Shown piece by piece: positions 37,376 through 51,609 of a stretch of DNA of 64,000 bases (position 1 is the stretch's first letter; each line of letters opens with the position of its first letter). The notes under the pieces were generated by a model. It worked only from the letters and a program-made list of their open reading frames with translations, had not been told where the DNA came from and ran no database searches. The DNA is from Helochares maculicollis. Lineage: Eukaryota; Arthropoda; Insecta; Coleoptera; Hydrophilidae. A program made the translations under genes and the position numbers. The stretch lies in contig JAWQRO010000034.1 in the NCBI GenBank assembly GCA_033557835.1, positions 1 to 64,000 of the forward strand, read 5' to 3'.

Positions 37376-40300
37376 CTCACTTATAGCGGTAAGTGGTATT
37401 CCGGCTCCTTCGTCATGTGAAACACTCATACGGTTACTTTTAAATTGAATCCATTCACAGACACTTCATTGAAGCTACACACTGTTCTCGTACTTCACCA
37501 GCAATTTTTAATTAATCAACTACAAAAAAGGAACATTGGATCTTCTTATCATCAAAAACATTAACAGATTCAAAATGTGTACTTCATTAGAAGTGCCGTA
37601 ATAATTTCACTTAAAATCTGCTGGTTAATAAATTTAATTTACTTACATTTTGATAATAAATTAATCTTGAAAATGTTCATCTTATTTAAATGTTTCATAT
37701 ACTTAAAATCTCTAATACTACTAATAAAATGACCGTACTACTGTAATTTCACCTTGAAATATGTTAATAAAATATATTTGACCAAAAATTGTAGATTTAA
37801 ACTGAGACGAAAGAGTGAAGTCATGCTCACCATTTTCCAACAAACAAAAACATTCACAGGTTTGCCGCAAGCGATACGAGCAACTTATGATTTTATTATA
37901 GTTCTTGAAGAAAATGAAACGCTCCAATTCTCAATCATGAAGGTAGAAAGTTATTTGCTTATGTTTTCGCTTTTTTAAAAATTTCAGGTACTTACTATTT
38001 TATTATATTTATTTGTCCCTTCCGCCTTTAACAAGTAATCTGACTTAAAACAAAACTTTATCAACCCAAATCGGCGTAGGTTCCTAAACCGAGAGCATCT
38101 AGGGAAAAAGCAATAAACTGGAAATACAAGCCGACCTCCAGGTAGACTAAGATGAACTTTATTCCTTAAGGTATCCAACCACCTTGCGACAATCTAACTT
38201 ATTAGCCAATTATAGTTACGACTTTCAACAATTAAGCTACATTGCTTTCCTACCGAGAAGTGCAGTGCAGTACATTGAAACTCAATGTTCGCAATAACGT
38301 TTACTCTGGCTAATTATAAAGGCATTTTAATTAAGTATAATTTTAATACGTTCTAAGAGCAGCATCTGGTGACCTGTGCGAATTTAGTAACCTTAGACTG
38401 TAACGTTACACCTAGTTTTAAGTATCTGGGATCATATAATTAAAAGCACTTAGCACCTAATTTGAATAATAATTGTATTATACAGTGGGACAGAGGCGTT
38501 GAATTAGAAGTGACAAATAATGCTTACTTCTTTCTAAGAAGTTAGCTTCCAATTTGTTGGATTTCAGAGCTAAATCTTGTTTTCATTCTTATTGGAAGTA
38601 GAACTAAATTGTTTTCTATTATTTTTGGTTAAAAAAAAAATAAGCGCGTCACTTTGAGTGGGGCCGCTAATTTTTTTTGAGTGCGAAATAAAAATATTTT
38701 TTGTACATAGAATATATATTATCACTGGTCATTTGGGACCAACCAGAAATGTTTTTCTTAACATAAATTTCTAGAGTTTACACAGGAGTTTTTCTTCAAT
38801 AATCACTTAAGATCTACTACATAAACTCTGCTTTTGAGTGAATTACACTCAGGCAGACACTATCTTTTTCTTTTGATTTCTTTGTAATAGACGTCGTGAG
38901 GCTTTTCCCTATGGAGCCTTTTTCTAACGTCATCTTGTGTAAACAAATCGTTCGAATATTATATATTGTTAACATTTTGACCTTATAGGAAACGCTGCAG
39001 TGATGCAAAAGAGCTTGCTTAATTTCCGCAAGTTTCTTGATAATCTACCCCTCTTATGCAACATACCTATAGAAAAACAAGGAAATCTCTAGAAGCGGAT
39101 TAAATGGCATACCGTGCAATCTAAATTTATATCTCGGAAATAAGTAGAATACTTTACGATCCCTGCAAATTCAGATCAGTAATCAGGGTAGGGTGATGGT
39201 TCATTTTGATTAGCCGCATAACATAACATAAACTTCATTAATAGGAATTATAACGCCACATAAATTAACATCCACAAGGCGTAGAATTTAATTTAAGCAC
39301 TTACAGAAGGCAAGGCGTATTGTACACCACCCCATTTTGCATTCCATGAAACAAAATTCAATTCACGTAAGTACTAAATTTCAGGACCTTACGTTCGACA
39401 TTATGTTTGCTACACAGTACGACCTATAAAAACAGAATTACGCGAATATGAAGAACTAATATTATCATTTCCAAAACTGCCAATAAAAATACGGACGCAC
39501 CGGTCCCCAATATTCACGAAACAAAGCCGCAGTCATTTAATTTAATGCCAGACATATTCCTTCCCCGATATAACCAAATAAATACTTAGGGTGAAATCAA
39601 ATAAACGCGTGGGGCTCACGTCTCCCCCTCTAAACGATAGGAACGCCCAAAAAATAACTGTGCCTTGACAAGCTACGAATAGTCTATTGATGGTCTTATT
39701 TCACACCATCAGTCGATACATTATAACGAAGAGATTTTATTATTATTTTGAAACAGTTGGGTAGACCTTATACCCTCCATTACAATTCATTGTAAGACTA
39801 TTGTGTTATCAATGCGACAGATTGTGAGGAACTGGCGCGCATTATTAGTTTGCATGTGCGTATTGTTCGAGAAGGTGCGGAATAAAGAGGGTAAATGGGG
39901 CTATGTTGTAAAAAAGCAGACTTTTAGTGGTTTCTGCAGAGCTTTATTGCGCACTATGTGCAAAAATAATATGATATTATTTTTTATGCCAACGAGCGTC
40001 TTATTTTGGGTCTCAAAACTTTTATTCTGCATATTTTTTATAACAACGCTGCAAAACAAATTTTATTTACTTGAACTGAAAATGAAAATGAAATTATGAG
40101 ACAATGTTACTTTTTACGTCTTTATTTACTTGTATTATTCAACTTCTGGCAATTTCTATCTTATGACTAGGTTCTTAGTTTATTATAAGAAATGACAAAA
40201 TAATATAAGGCTTATTAATGTATGTTCCTATTTATTAGTTTAGAAAATAAATGTTTCGTGATCCTCTATTGAAGAAGAGTTTGATTTCTAATGATCTGCA

Positions 40301-40985
40301 TTTAGTTTTCAGCATTCATTAAATTTACATATAAAAGTACTTTTTTAATTTATAGCTCAGTATAGTTTTATTCAAAAAATTTAGGACTTATATTTTTGTC
40401 AACAGTCAATTTTTGTACTCTAAGGAAAATAATACTGGTGAACAGTATCTAATCGAAGTAAATCTAATTACAGAAATAAAGATTCAAGATGAGGATGCCA
40501 AAAAACATGCCCTTATAGGCTACAAACTTTAATGATGAAATTACTAGCTTGCCTGTAACAAGAATATACAAGACAATTTACTGCTTCAGCAAAACTGTGA
40601 TGTAGATGTCACATTTTAATTTGGTTTATTATTTAACAGCTATGGACTACTAAGTACTACTACCTGACCAAAACAATTTTGATTATTGTAACATTTGGAG
40701 GATAATGACGATGTCGGAAGGTAAAAATATTTTGCTGAGTACTATGGAACAATCTGTCATATGAGGTATAGGCGCCACTGCAGATTTGTTTAATGTTTTC
40801 GCTACATTTATTATAAATTCATAATAACTGGACATATAAATTTTATTGTTGGCAGCCAGATCATAAGCTCTTAATCGTAGAAATAGAAATCGTCAAAGAA
40901 TCATAGGAACAAGCAGAAAACTAACGTAATAACTAATGACAAAGAAGCAATTTGTAGAAAAATGGGATTAAATATTACAATAGTC

Positions 40986-40988
<3 letters not shown>

Positions 40989-41027
<39 letters not shown>
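40989..41027. repeat. (AG)n microsatellite
   Basis: About 19 perfect AG units. This is a pure purine strand, the type of GA tract that GAGA-binding factors recognise in insects; function is not implied. Confidence 0.97.
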
Positions 41028-41029
<2 letters not shown>

Positions 41030-44000
41030 ATAACTATAGAAAGAGGAAAGCGAAATGAATAAAAACTAAATAGATTGAAATTATGTGACGCTTGAACTTC
41101 AACATTCCCAGAATGACAAAATAGGCATGTAAGGAAAAAGAAGGTAATAACTGGTTCAGTACAAAGTTGGTTTTAAATAAAAGGTTTTATTTTGTAACTC
41201 CATTTTTTCGAATGGTTCACTTAACGCTAAATTGTTGTTTCTTTAGTTCTATTTCGTAGTAAATGCAGCAATAATTTTTCACTTGCATAAAATTCTTTAA
41301 ATAAAATCATTTTGATCATAAACATTTTGCTTTCGCTTTAATAAATGTATGTATATTTATTCAATTTAAAACACGTAGATAGTGAGTTTCTTTCCTGCAA
41401 AATGTTGATTGTGTGAAATTTTAAAATAGTTTTAATACGATAGTAAAGGTCGCTAAATTTTCAAAACGAGTTTAGTTAGAGAAACACAAATGTTGCAAAT
41501 CTGAAACTGCTTATTAGTTTTGTCAATTTGATACTAAATAAATATTAGGTTTATTAAAGATTTATTATTATTAATATATAACATTATGATAACAGTGTCA
41601 AGTTTGTCTAGAAGAAATTCTGGTCAAAGATTGAGCTGCATGCAAAATAGAATAAATCAATTTAAAATGCGCGCAGAGAAACACATATCAAGCATTAAAA
41701 TTTATGTAAAAGCAGAAATGTTGTTTGTAATGTCTGCACCATTAGGTGAAGTAGAAAACTTCAAATGTAAACACTACATATCCTAAGTAATTAGAGATAG
41801 TCATTTATTTATTAAATTACAACGATAATTCTATAGCTAAACCAGGAACAATCCAACTGGTTTATTTACTAATACAATATCCAACAACACAATTCATACA
41901 TTCAACTTCTAAATATCCAGCGTATAATAACAACAAGATTATTCAAATTGTTTACTTGTGTATAATGAATATAGTGTAGTTGACATTACAGTAATATCCA
42001 AATGAGATACAATCTTAACGGCAAGCTACTATGGTCACCACGTATCCTCGCCGCTGTATACCAGAAACTATTGTTATCAGAGGTATTTAATGAGGACAAT
42101 AGAGACATCAAAAGTCCAGGTTTGTTTGTCTATCAAACAGTATCTTGCATCAGCCACGCAATTTAAAGCTTAGTATAACTTCACAAACGCTCATAGATTT
42201 GTTAGGAATTTGTGAGTTTTATTAAATTTTAAATCCAAGCAATTATTAATTAAACTTGGACAAGAGAAAACGAAACAATGATGAAACTAATAGGCTTATA
42301 TCCCATTTTAAAATGTTATTGTTAATTCTTTCCAGTAATTATGCAACGAAAGATTTTCAAACGCACATATCCTTTGGGCATAGGGTAGGTCGAAACTTTT
42401 AACATATATATTTAACATTCATAAATTATAGCCGCCTACCCGTTTATTTCAACAAATTTATTATTCACAGTGACGCCTCCGCGCTTTTAATAATTGGTAT
42501 TTTAGGGTGATATCATCTGAGAAATTGAAACACTTGAAAATTTAAAACACACGCCATGGGATAAACTTTAAAAGTTGCTATATTCTAACAGTTGATGTCT
42601 GATTTAGTTAAACAACTACAAATGGTTTAAGTTTTAGGAATATAATTTTACTTGTTTATATTAAAATTACGAGAGATTTTCCCACGTCACTCAAAACGTA
42701 GATTGCTGTTAGGCCCGTTGCATGTGGGGAGAGCAATGCCTCGTTTTCTTAGATCTATTGTTTATTTGTTAGCACTTATAAAAACTAATATTAATTATTC
42801 GTTTGTAAACATAAAACCAGTAACTATTTTTTGACTGCTCGATTCATGATTGGCGGCACCTGAATTAAAATTCATATTCTAGAGTTCGTGGGCGTTGCTA
42901 ACTCATGGTCTATTGTAATATTAATTTAATTATTTTAGAAAAGCAGGTGGGACATTTGCAATTCTTTCCTAAGTATGTATTCGCATGTTACTTTATTTTA
43001 ATTATTGTTAGGTACCTACTTCACACCACCTGGTGTTGGGTCTGGCTGGCATTGGGGACGCGTCTAATTAATGATGGTGCTGTTTTTAGGGCATATGCGA
43101 AAAAATTCAGTTGACGCTATCGTGAGCTAGTTTAGGTTATTATGCAAATCAATATTTTTTAGAATTCTGCAGTTCCAATATTTGGGGTAATTAAGTAGAA
43201 AAAGATATTTTAGAGTATGTATATAAGCAAAACTGTCACACCTGAGTATTAGTTGAAATCGTATTTATTTAGTACCCCTTTTTATAGAATCTTGTGTACG
43301 AGATAGCCATGGTAGGCACATATAGTATTACCTGTTTGTCAAAGTACATAGCTACATGTAGCGATTGTGAAGAACCTATAAATTATTTAACTTAGATTGT
43401 CATTTCATAGCGTTTCTATTCTTAGAGATTTTGTTACTAAAAGGTTAGTAATGCGTGATTTTAAACACAGCAGAATAGCTTGACCATTTGCTATACTAAC
43501 ATTTTTGGAAAACTCAACTTAAAAGCATCATATTGAATAGACTTGAAACATGTAATGTCAAGTGCACGTGACTCATGGTAGATATTTCTCACCGCGTATT
43601 TTCTAAACCGGAAATGTGCGTGGACACATTTTCCCTGGAATTCTTTATAAAACCTAGCGAAAGTTCTACTATATTCTTGTCAATAGTTTATTGATAGAAA
43701 TGGCGTCTTGAAGTAGAATTATTCACATATCTGAAAACAAACGGCTAAAATAAAATTCATTTATGAGAAACCTCAAATATATAAAATAAATTATTAAGCG
43801 AGTTTTTAAATTTTATATTATTACATTAACTTACAAAATTAGGTTTTCTCCTGAAATAAAAAATAAATTTTATCTAATATATTTTCTTAAAAAATATTTG
43901 TATCACTTTGAAGTTGTCTACAAACTGCTTAATATTATGATTCATTAGTGCCTGCGACATTTAAAAAGTTTTCTATTATATTTGCAGACATAGCTGCAAG

Positions 44001-44399
44001 TCATCAGAATAAATTTAATTTTAATGATTTGTGATTTTTGTTATACATTATACTTCTAGTTTTAAATCACAGCAAAAGAATAAAACTGTTAATTACGAGA
44101 GGCAATCATTCTCAGTCATTATTTATTTTTCTTTAAAGAAAATTCTAAGTATAGGAAACAATGACTTGGTATCATTGTTGAGATATAATTTTATAGAAAC
44201 CAAAGGGATGTGTTGTTTACAAAAAAGTAGAGCTACTAAAGTATTTTTATTTCAATACTTCTTTATGTTCATGTTCGAAAGCTAGATTAAAAATTTGTTG
44301 CAATACCAACATTGTTGCATACTAGTGAAAGAATTTAATTTTCATCAATGTCATTCAATAAATATTAAGGTCGTTGAAACCTCCATAAACTCATTAATA

Positions 44400-44710
44400 T
44401 CCTTGAGAAACTGTTAATTAATTCCTGAAACCGTAGCGCCCTACACAATTCACGTACGCTAAAATGGAGTGTAATAATAAATTGGCGTGAATATTAACAG
44501 GTTCAGTACATTGAAGTTATGTAACCACAGTATATATGATACACGGCGGCACGCATGCAGACAAATTGGTGGCGCAGCTGTTCCTAGCGCGGTGTCTAAT
44601 AGGCGAACGGTCGGAATTAGTCATGCCATGTGAGCATCGATTGTGTTAATAGGACCCACACAATCACAGGTAATGTGTGATAGTTTTCCGTAACCATCCA
44701 GTCCCATGTC
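44400..44710. promoter_or_regulatory. Island of higher GC in intergenic DNA
   Basis: Contains ACACGGCGGCACGCATGCAG, GGTGGCGCAGCTGTTCC (CAGCTG E-box), GCGCGGTGTC and the inverted repeat at 44639-44665. No coding frame, repeat family or RNA gene is recognised. Confidence 0.25.
44639..44665. repeat. Inverted repeat GATTGTGT..ACACAATC
   Basis: Eight-base arms at 44639-44646 and 44658-44665 with an 11-base spacer, inside a stretch of higher GC (44400-44710). It may be a small hairpin or paired binding sites. Confidence 0.4.
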
Positions 44711-46062
44711 GCGAGAAAGGATATTGTTCATTAAGTTTGACAAAAACAAAAGAGCTGGCTTTTTGGGAAATTGAAAATCCTGAAAGTGTCCATTTTAGTT
44801 TTAAGTGAGCGGTGACGCTTTGACCACCAGAGAATAGTTGACCTCAAAAACGTATTAAAATTGGTCAATGGGCAGCAAAGCACACCAAAAATGTTGGTCA
44901 AAATAATGAAGTTAGTAATAGCTTACAAAAGGATGGTGAACAACTGTTGATAGACCATGTCTATACCATACAGATCATATAATAGAGAAAACAATGATCA
45001 GAATAAAGTGAGAAAAAGAAAATTATTTGTAAAATATTCTGATATTAAACGGGGGAGTAGATAGGTACAAGATGGGAATTTGTAGTCCCAGATTATCTAT
45101 GGAAAGACAATTAGATCAAAGAAAAGGCAAAACATCATTTTCAAACAAAAATAACTTGTCAATGTGATATAATCTAGGGCCATAAAACGTGACGCAGGAT
45201 ATATTAAACAAAGCAAACAATATAGTTTATGAAATGATAGAAAGACAAACTAAGAGAAACTCTGCTATTATTTGAAACATTTACAAGCAAAGAGGAGTCA
45301 GTAACTTTATTCTTATATTACAAAAATAAAAACCGCTTCTTACAGTAACAGCTCACAAGATAGGCTTACCAGAATGCAATAAGAAATCCTTCAATATTAA
45401 TGTAACAAACAGGCTATTTAGAACAGCAACAAAAATGCAGAAAGGTGCAATACGGAATTTCTAGTTAATTTTAAGATGTTTTTAGAATAAAATTACAAAC
45501 TACTGCTAAGTTAATTTGCACGCTTTAGGTAAATCTATAAACTTGTATAAAAAGCTAAAACTGTTCCATTAATAAAGCAATCTGGTAAAACTTCCAACTT
45601 GAGATTAGATAATAATACTACGTTTTAGAAATGCACTACTTCGTCTAAAAGTATTTACAAAGGCGTTACCTGAACGAAAAGTAATCATTAAGAATATGCT
45701 TCGTAGAATTTAAAAAGAGAAAGTTTGTCATGTGTACAGTACAAAAAATTAGCTTCTGGAAAACAAATTTTCTAGAACATGTTCCTTAGCTTAATCCACA
45801 TGCAGACATGCAGAAAAAACTTCAATGAAGCGAAATGGTGTCGAAAATAGAGACCATACAATTATATGAAAAAAGTAGAATATAAAATTGCTGGTGTTTG
45901 GTGAGAAAATTTATAAAAACAATAGGTAATGCAATTAATGGTGACATGATATTAGTGCATAGCATGTCATCATATATAAAATTTCAAGTGCTTTTATTAT
46001 CTAAAAAATAATAATTTCTTAATTGCCACTACTTGCTAAAAATTTTTAATACTCAAATTTTT

Positions 46063-46114
<52 letters not shown>
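46063..46114. repeat. Interrupted (TA)n tract
   Basis: TA units interrupted once by TG (46081-46082) and once by TTT (46100-46103), 52 bp in all. Confidence 0.95.
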
Positions 46115-49100
46115 AAATTGAAATATCTGCTGTTATAAAATAGGTAACGCTATTTATATTTCAAATTAAACTGCATTTTCATACACATACGTTATTAGTT
46201 TATAAAGATTTATATCATTTTAAATTACATATACAATCGCTTATCAAATGTTGTACTAAAATATTTAACATCGGATATATTACAAATTCGCACTTATTCT
46301 TTTGAGTAAGATTCATTAAAGCTACCTTGAAGACCTTAAACTTAAGTTATTAAGATAAAAAAAATTTTTGGTAGTAATGTAACTAGAGTTTTGATGTTTT
46401 TTGTTATGTATTTTTGATGGTTAAAACTAATATCTTAGCATTTTAAATAATGGATTGCTGAAAATGAGTTGAAATAAGAAAGTTAAAAATAAAAATTAGG
46501 AAAGAAAAAATTAATTACCTTCAGTAAATTCGATGAAGGTTCAATGGTATAGACTTACTAGTATATTTTTGCAAATATTTGACAATATTAGGAATATAGT
46601 TGAACAGCATGCTTTAGGTCGTTTTTTCAATTCTAAGACATGCAACAAATTTTAAAAACTCATTGTTTAGTGAACTGTATGTTTCAATATACCAATAAAA
46701 TTATTCGCGTGCATTATAAACAACTAAGCTCTTTTTTTCAATCATTATCCAAAATTGAGGTTTTCATTCGTTTTATTTATATGAATTTATTGATTTTAAC
46801 TCTACCAGTTTTGGAAAATATATACAAAAAACATAAATATAAAACTATAATGAAAATGTGAGCAAATATTGTAAACATTTATAAACTTTTAAAGAAGGTA
46901 TGATTGTTCAAATTACAAGGATATAGAAAACAGGCAAACTGATGCGAGATTTGGAAAGCAACCACCGATGCACCATAATTTCAAAATATATTTACACTAT
47001 TAATAAGTCCTATTTAATACAAAACCCAACGTGTATAAATCAATGCAGTACTTGGTCTTAGCTTTATATAAGATAAATGTGACTTCTACGAAACGCGTAA
47101 TAACTACTCTAATATGTAATAATGTGTCTCAAAGGACTAATGCAATATCGTTATAGAATATCCATTTCAACTTGCTCACAGTTTCCTTTGTCTTATAGAA
47201 GTATATACAACTACACATGTCAAGTTGTCCTATCTATTCTGGCCCCTCGTCTCAATTCCGCATCCGAAGCTTAGATTATACCGCCTGATTTATTTACTGT
47301 TCATAATTTCTACTCTTACTCTCAGGAAATACATCTTATCTGATGTTATTCGGATTTTTCTGATACTTGAATTTAAAGTAGAAATCGCCAAAATTAAGAA
47401 AAGAATGCATTAGTGCAAGAATCGCAAATTAAAACATTTAGATAAACTTTAATCAAAGTTTTCTTTCACAGTTCAGGGAATAAATGCTGAACTAATTTAT
47501 AACTTGCTTTAAACATTATGCAAATTAAAAATGTAGGCAAAGCAGCTCGCAAACAGCTCTACGACATTTATAGATTGGGATCTTTAAAGCAACTTTACTT
47601 TCCCGGGTCGCCTTACTAGAAACTTTGCTTTATCTAAATGCATCTTTAAAAATGAAGCGAGAAAAATTGATAGTTTCGAGTGAGAATGTTGTTCGTTGAT
47701 TTGCTTGCTGGATAATTTTAATCAGGGATTGAGTTGTTTTTCCATTAGCGCTCACAGAAGGACCTATTGAATGCAAATTAATACCAATTGAATTAAAATT
47801 TGCTGTGGTTACGAAACTCACTCCAGGATTCAAAAATAATTGATTGTTAGAAACTTTTGATTGGAAGTTAAATACTTTATTATTTGTTTATAAAGGCTGT
47901 CAATTCAAGTAGTCGATAGATGATTGTTAATAAATGTATTTAATTAAGAGCCTTGAGTATTTTTACGCACTCTGTTCGCTAGAAGAAGATGTAATAATTC
48001 AATGGGTTTTACGGGTGGCTTCGTTAACCTCCAAAGAAATCCCAAATATAATGATTAATGGGCGTGTTCAGTTGAAAACAACAAACAGGTTTATTTTGAA
48101 ATCAATTGTAGATGGAAAAGGCAATTATCAGGAAAGTAAATTAGATATCTGAAAGACAGAAGTAAGAAAGAAATCAGAAGCGTAGAAACATGTGAACGAT
48201 GAGCGTCCGCCACTTCAGAATACAGACAATCGATCCATCTTCGCCATTTCACCAAGTGATAAATGATCATTACAGATTGCAGAAGCCGTAAAATACGATT
48301 TGTGATAGTCGACGCATCGGAAGCTAAAATACTAGACGTTTGGTTATAGCAGGGACATGATATAGTAGAGGCGCATCACAGAATAACGCGTTCCGCTATG
48401 CCAAGCAATTTTGATTGTAAAAGACGATTGTTCGAGCCGATTATATGACCACTCTTTATAAATTAGTGCCACTTTGAGGAACACGTAAACTTGAGACATT
48501 ACCGCGAATACGTTCGTTTAATTGCTAACGCGCCAGTAAATTTCATAATAATGCTTGATTAGTAGGCAAGGGGAATAAGGATTATTACGTGGCTGAAATA
48601 TTCAAGCTGTTTTTGCACACCTCTATTGCTTCATTAAGGAATATGGTTTTGTGCCATATTTTCACATGATTGTCGTTTCTATGAAATTTGCTGTATTGAT
48701 TAAAGTGGGTTTATGCTGGAGCTAAGACAGAGAGTTCATGGCGAGGAAAGGTGCATGTTCAAACCTTGAGCTCCGCCTTCACTACGGTGAAAACAGACCA
48801 TTAAGCCCTTTATTATTTTGTATTGTTTCGCTCAGATTTTGTCGTGTAGTCCCGAATGAGTAGGTTATATGAGTAATAAACGATATTACTGAACAATCCC
48901 ATTTTATTTGCACATTTCTTTGTACTAAATTGTTATCAACTGTTTCAAATCCTTTCTACAAATTTTGAAACAATTTACACTAGAGACAACAGTAAAAAGT
49001 TTATAAAGCCGGTATTTCCCATCTCTCTGATGAAAGATGTCGCTAATATTTAGATTTCTATTGATATGTAGGAGACTTCGTTTTTATACAATGGAAATTT

Positions 49101-51575
49101 TTAAGTAAATACAGTTAAAGTCATATAGGAAAAGGAATACATTTGAGAGCATGTTTTAATAGTGTCTAATATGAATGGCAATATTCACGCAATCTATACA
49201 TATTAAACACCTTCAAATTATGGTTTTGCACTTTTAAAATATATTATTATTATAAAAAAATGCGCGCAGCCGCGACATGAGCGTATAACTGTCCTAAATG
49301 TATTCATTTTTCATATCAAAGTACAAAAAATTAAAACGAAAAAAATGAGCAGCGCACTGTAAAAAACTTCTTGGTAAAAATTGCTTAGCACATCTGTAAA
49401 TTCATAACAAAATGGTAAATATGTAGAGTGATTGCTTTCCTTCAAAATCAGAAGTGTGCCACTGGTTTAAAGAGCCTAGAGTCTAAATGACCCTTGTTCT
49501 GGATGTCCAAAAAGTGCTACTATAAGAAATTATTAATTCTGTATTACATGGCTATGCATAAGAAATGATAACCATTACTGAAGTTAGAACGTTACCTATT
49601 AGGAAAAATAACAAGTATTTTAGTCAGCGTATGTGATAAACTGAAACTACAGACAGTACGGTAGTACCATAGGTACTGAAAAAGCGAAACAAAACTTCAA
49701 GACTGATTCAAGAATATAAAGAAATTCATAATTAGATAAATGCCCGCAATACCAAAAGGTTAAGGGGGAGAGGTTCCAGAATACAAGGGCATTAGAAGGA
49801 ATGAAAAGTCGGATAAAATTAGCTTAGTTCAGCTTAACAATATTTGGAACCAGTTTTATTTAAAATCAAAGAATTTCTTATCAGTCAGGATAAGAAACGC
49901 CAAATGTCTAATTGCCGAGAGGATTTCTTCACGTCAAAATCTTACTCATATATCGGATTCAGATTTTTTTTATCCAAAAAATTGTTTTTATAGTTTCTTT
50001 TAAGGAAAAGTAAATAACGTTTCATCAAAGCTATGCTAATACACTCTTAAATGATCATTTGTTTCCATAAATTAAATTTTACAGTGTTCATGTAATGTCC
50101 AATAAAATTTACACGAGCAATATAAAACTGCTGTTATTGCAGAGAAGTTCTTCTATTTTGGTGCAAACCAAACTTGTGCATGTCAAATGTGGATGTTTCA
50201 AGCATTCTAGGAGGACTTTCTGAAATATAGACACAATATAAGAAACTGTGCTCAAGCTAAAAGGCGGACTTTAGTAGAACGGCCTTGTAGTGAAAATAAT
50301 ATGTTTCTTGTTCTATGCTATAAAATTATACAAAATGAAGTTTTTCTAATTGTACATTGAGTATCAGTATCGTATTTCATATTTTGAAGTGCAAATGTTT
50401 CCAGCAGGATGATTTTGATTCTTAAAAGTCATCTTAAATGAGATTCAATACTATATAAGCAAGCCGCATTATATTCACAAAGTTTTACAGTTTCAGAAGC
50501 ATATTAATATTTTTATTTCCAGAAAAAAACATGTAACAGTGCAGAGAAAATATACGACATATACATATTTCCCCATAGTTCCTTAATCTAAAAATATCAG
50601 CCATATGTGAATTGTTCGCTACTAACGGAGCAGCCAAATTGAAATTAACTCATGGAAAGAGTAAGAAATACCTACATTTTATCATATCTTCAGCACCATT
50701 CTTTTACGACTGCTAACTGATAAAGAAATTATTTACCAGATAAAATTCATAAACATTTATAATTGTTCATAAATTATAATATTGGCTTTCTGTTCATTCA
50801 GGGTTTCTGTACGTACATAAAAGGAACGTAAAGTTAGTCGTTAGATAAATCCTACATTAAAAGTGTAGTTGCATGTTCGTGCATTATAAATACAATAAAA
50901 GTATAATTTGCATACTGCATTTTAAAAGGAATAGTTCCCCCCGCATCTGTCCGTGTTGAGGCGAAGTAGGTTTATGTGATTGTGCAAAATACGACCGGTT
51001 GCTGGAAATTTCCGGGCTCCGTGTTAACTATGAATCACCCCTAAAGGCATCTGTCATTCCAGCGCCCGCTTGATGTCTATCACTGATTTTCATCTACACG
51101 CCGACGTAATGCTGTTTCAGTCGGATGAATAACCTTGCAGATATGATACTATTTGGGGTAGTTTTATACGTTGGTAACCATACGCGTCAGTCACCCTTGC
51201 CTAGACGTGATACCATGTATGTCATGCGGGGTAAAATATTAAAGAAGTTGTAGCCGCGTCACTGGAATTTACCTTGCTCTGCGGATTGTTCCAAAAAGGA
51301 GTAGGTACATTACCTACCCTAAAAAGCAAGCAGAATACATATCGCAATACGTCTCGTATAGAGAAAGAATTATTTATTTACGTACAAGTTTGTGTTATGA
51401 TGAATGTTAAATTTTCAATAAGAGTGGTTTTACATGATATACTGCTACACAAATTACAAAGTACTAATCGGTGCTGAAATCATTTTTTAATTTATTTCCC
51501 TTTTTTAAGACAACCATTATTTTTTTACAAGTTGATCTAAGACTCCTTTTAATAATCAGAAAACATTAGCACGAA

Positions 51576-51609
51576 CTATTATAATATATATATATATATA
51601 TTATAATAG
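51576..51609. repeat. 34-bp perfect palindrome with a TA core
   Basis: CTATTATAA on the left and TTATAATAG on the right flank an alternating TA core; the whole segment equals its own reverse complement and could form a cruciform. It could also be a TA microsatellite that grew inside a TTATAA-like site. Confidence 0.9.

Noticed and set aside
39803..40099. 98-codon plus frame with a hydrophobic C-terminal half
   Set aside because: The apparent membrane segment comes from T-rich codons; no family features or splice or promoter context.
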